Assembly (NCBI GenBank): GCA_951799425.1
Contig: OX637404.1
Span: 20,811,545-20,875,544 of the forward strand
Origin: Ilex aquifolium
Lineage: Eukaryota > Streptophyta > Magnoliopsida > Aquifoliales > Aquifoliaceae
Direction: 5' to 3'
DNA: 64,000 nucleotides
The notes beneath the pieces were generated by a model, which was not told where the DNA came from, searched no databases, and saw nothing but the letters and a program-made list of their open reading frames with translations. This document shows positions 61,490 through 64,000 of this stretch, piece by piece. How positions within the stretch are numbered: position 1 is the stretch's first letter; each line of letters begins with the position of its first letter. The position numbers and the translations under genes are program-made.

Positions 61490-62048
61490 TAGTGATATAT
61501 AATTTACAACTTCAATGGTATAATTTACTACATTTATGGATTATTTACAACTTCAATGGTATTGAAATGACACCGGACAAGACATTGAAATGACAAGACA
61601 AGACAAGACATAAAGTACAGCCGTCATTATTGACTTGAGGGCAAAATTACAACATTAGTGGTAATATTTACAACATTAGTGGTAATATTTACAACTTCAA
61701 TCGATTCATTACTACATTTAGTGGTAATATTTACAACTTCAATGAATTCATTACTACATTTATGGGAATATTTACAACTTCGGTGGTATATTTATCAAAT
61801 TTGTGGGTATATTTACAACCAAATGTGGATTCATTACTAGTCCATGATCGATCAAATATGGTTTTGATCGATCATGGACTAGTATTTTACCGAAAAGGAG
61901 AACAAAATTACAACATTAGTGGGAATATTTACAACTTCAATGTATACATTACTACATTTATGGGAATATTTACAACTTTAGTGGATTGTTTACCAAATTT
62001 TTTTAAATTTTTACAACCAAAAGTAGATTGATTACTAGTCCATGATCG
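61490..62048 (+). repeat. Tandem array of about 40-bp ATTTACAACTTCAATG units
   Basis: Units are built from GGGAATATTTACAACTTCAATG and ATTCATTACTACATTTAT, recurring at about 61640-61830 and again at 61905-62035. The two halves are separated by the palindrome at 61835-61884. Open frames here are by-products of the repeat. Confidence 0.75.
61835..61884. repeat. Perfect 22-bp-arm palindrome with 6-base loop
   Basis: Left arm 61835-61856 (TACTAGTCCATGATCGATCA...) pairs perfectly with 61863-61884 across the loop TATGGT. One arm-like sequence recurs at about 62033-62050. The structure could form a strong hairpin in single-stranded DNA or RNA. Confidence 0.9.
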
Positions 62049-62049
62049 A

Positions 62050-62675
62050 TTAAATTAAAATTCATAAAATTAAAATTCAATTAAAATGCATAAAATTAAA
62101 ATTAAAATTAAATTAAAATTCATAAAATTCAAATTAAATTAAAATTCAGAAAATTAACATTAAATTAAAATTCATAAAATTAAAATTAAAGTATAATTCA
62201 TAAAATTAAAATTAAATTAAAATTCATAAAATTAAAATTAAATTAACATTCATAAAATTATAATTCATAAAATTAACATAAAATTAAAATTTAATTAAAT
62301 TAAAATTAAATTAAAATTCATAAAATTAACATTAAATTAAAATTCATAAAATTAACATTAAATTAAAATTCATAAAATTAAAATTAAATTAACATTCATA
62401 AAATTATAATTCATAAAATTAACATAAAATTAAAATTTAATTCAATTAAAATTAAATTAAAATTCATAAAATTAACATTAAATTAAAATTCATAAAATTA
62501 ACATTAAATTAAAATTCATAAAATTAAAATTAAATTAAAATTCATAAAATTAACATTAAATTAAAATTCATAAAATTAAAATTTAATTAAAATTCATAAA
62601 ATTAAAATTTAATTAAAATTCAAAAAATTAAAATTAAATTAACATTCAAAAAATTAACATTAAATTAAATGTTGA
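62050..62675 (+). repeat. AT-rich tandem array (TTAAAATTCATAAAATTAA units)
   Basis: Near-continuous copies of a roughly 28-base unit, AAATTAAAATTCATAAAATTAA(A/C)ATT, with small variants. No coding. At about 62665-62690 the array turns into its own reverse complement (TTTAATTTAGTGTTAATTTTATGAA). Confidence 0.8.
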
Positions 62676-64000
62676 TTTTAATTTAGTGTTAATTTTATGA
62701 ATTTTAATTTAGTGTTAATTTTATGAATTTTAATTTAATTTAATTTTAATTTTATGAATTTTAATTTTATTGAATGTCAATTAGAAAAAATTGAATGTTA
62801 ATTAGATAAAATTGATTGTTAATTTGATGAAATTGAATATCAATTTGATAAATCGGAATGTTAATTTGATAAAATTGAATGTTAATTTGATGAATTGGGT
62901 GTTAATTGAATGAAATTGAAAATTGATTTGGTTAATTTAATGTTAAGTAGTTGAATTTGAATGTTAATTTCGTGAATTAAATGCTTATTAGAAAAAATTG
63001 AATGTTAATTAGATGAAATTGATTGTTAATTTGATAAATTAAATGTTAATTACATGTTAATTTGATAAAATTGAGTATAAATTTGATAATTCTGAATGTT
63101 AATTTGATAATTTGAATGTTCATTTGATGAAATTGGGTGTTAATTGAATGAAATTGAAAGTTGATTTGGTTAATTTAATGTTAAGTAGTTGAATTTGAAT
63201 GTTAATTTCGTGAATTAAATGCTTATTAGAAAAAATTGAATGTTAATTAGATGAAATTGATTGTTAATTTGATAAATTAAATGTTAATTACATGTTAATT
63301 TGATAAAATTGAATGTAAATTTGATAATTCTTAATGTTAATTTAATAATTTGAATGTTAATTTGATGAATTGGGTGTTAATTGAATGAAATTGAAAGTTG
63401 ATTTGGTTAATTTAATGTTAAATAGTTGAATTTGAATGTGAATTTCGTGAATTAAATGCTTATTAGAAAAAATTGAATGTTAATTAGATGAAATTGATTG
63501 TTAATTTGATAAATTAAAAGTTAATTACATGTTAATTTGATAAAATTGAATGTAAATTTGATAATTCTGAATGTTAATTTGATGAATTGGGTGTTAATTG
63601 AATGAAATTGAAAGTTGATTTGGTTAATTTAATGTTAAGTAGTTGAATTTGAATGTGAATTTCGTGAATTAAATGCTTATTAGAAAAAATTAAATGTTAA
63701 TTAGATGAAATTGATTGTTAATTTGATAAATTAAATGTTAATTACATGTTAATTTGATAAAATTGAATGTAAATTTGATAATTCTGAATGTTAATTTGAT
63801 GAATTGGGTGTTAATTGAATGAAATTGAAAGTTGATTTGGTTAATTTAATGTTAAGTAGTTGAATTTGAATGTTAATTTCGTGAATTAAATGCTTATTAA
63901 AAAAAATTGAATGTTAATTAGATGAAATTGATTGTTAATTTGATAAATTAAATATTAATTACATGTTAACTTGATGATATTACATGTCAATTCAACTAGT
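62676..64000 (+). repeat. Higher-order tandem repeat, units of about 238 then 217 bp
   Basis: After an inverted continuation of the previous array, sub-units of about 20 bases (GAATGTTAATTTGATAAATT variants) form higher-order units marked by TTGATTTGGTTAATTTAATG at 62923, 63161, 63398, 63615 and 63832. The spacing is 238, 237, 217 and 217 bases. The array continues beyond the window. Confidence 0.85.

Noticed and set aside
62050-64000. CRISPR-like or regularly spaced repeat
   Set aside because: There are no unique spacers; monomers are contiguous and diverged, as in a satellite, and the genome is a plant's.

Overview
This is nuclear DNA from a flowering plant, most likely a eudicot. The evidence is AT-rich intergenic sequence, spliced genes with introns of about 0.1 to 4 kb, a QALGGH-type C2H2 zinc-finger gene, and many plant transposon families. 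I see no bacterial, organellar, rRNA or tRNA gene.

Four intact-looking host genes were reconstructed exon by exon, all on the + strand. (1) 12455-21694: a nine-exon, 261-residue leucine-rich-repeat protein with an N-myristoylation start and a probable GC-AG first intron. (2) 27428-29659: a two-coding-exon, 542-residue ELM2 plus SANT/Myb-like protein of the kind that partners histone deacetylases. (3) 43760-45391: an intronless, 543-residue ZAT-type C2H2 zinc-finger repressor with four fingers, an L-box and an EAR motif. (4) 49687-57107: a seven-exon, 385-residue coiled-coil protein. There is also a two-exon antisense enolase fragment (52292-52573) inside intron 2 of gene 4.

The rest is mostly transposable elements of several ages. 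0-12.3 kb: an LTR end, a LINE RNase H scrap, a composite inverted-repeat element with a copia LTR and a Mutator-like element inside it, and a short relative. 12.5-21.7 kb (introns of gene 1): copia, LINE, hAT-type and inverted-repeat insertions. 24.7-25.5 kb: a solo LTR with a perfect 5-bp target duplication. 31.2-32.0 kb: a second hAT-type element related to the one in gene 1. 32.1-37.7 kb: a 5.56-kb Mutator-like element with long inverted repeats, a 9-bp target duplication and a decayed transposase. 47.8-48.5 kb: copia gag. 57.6-60.1 kb: a LINE with a 13-bp duplication nested inside a hAT-type element with an 8-9-bp duplication, sitting on what looks like a 3' splice site. 61.5-64 kb: tandem arrays, including a higher-order repeat that runs off the window.

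The host genes are dispersed and show no operon-like or cluster logic. I found no convincing new biological system. The strongest leads are the datable nested insertions, the splice-site insertion, the antisense enolase fragment, the GC-AG intron and the structured satellite array at the right end.
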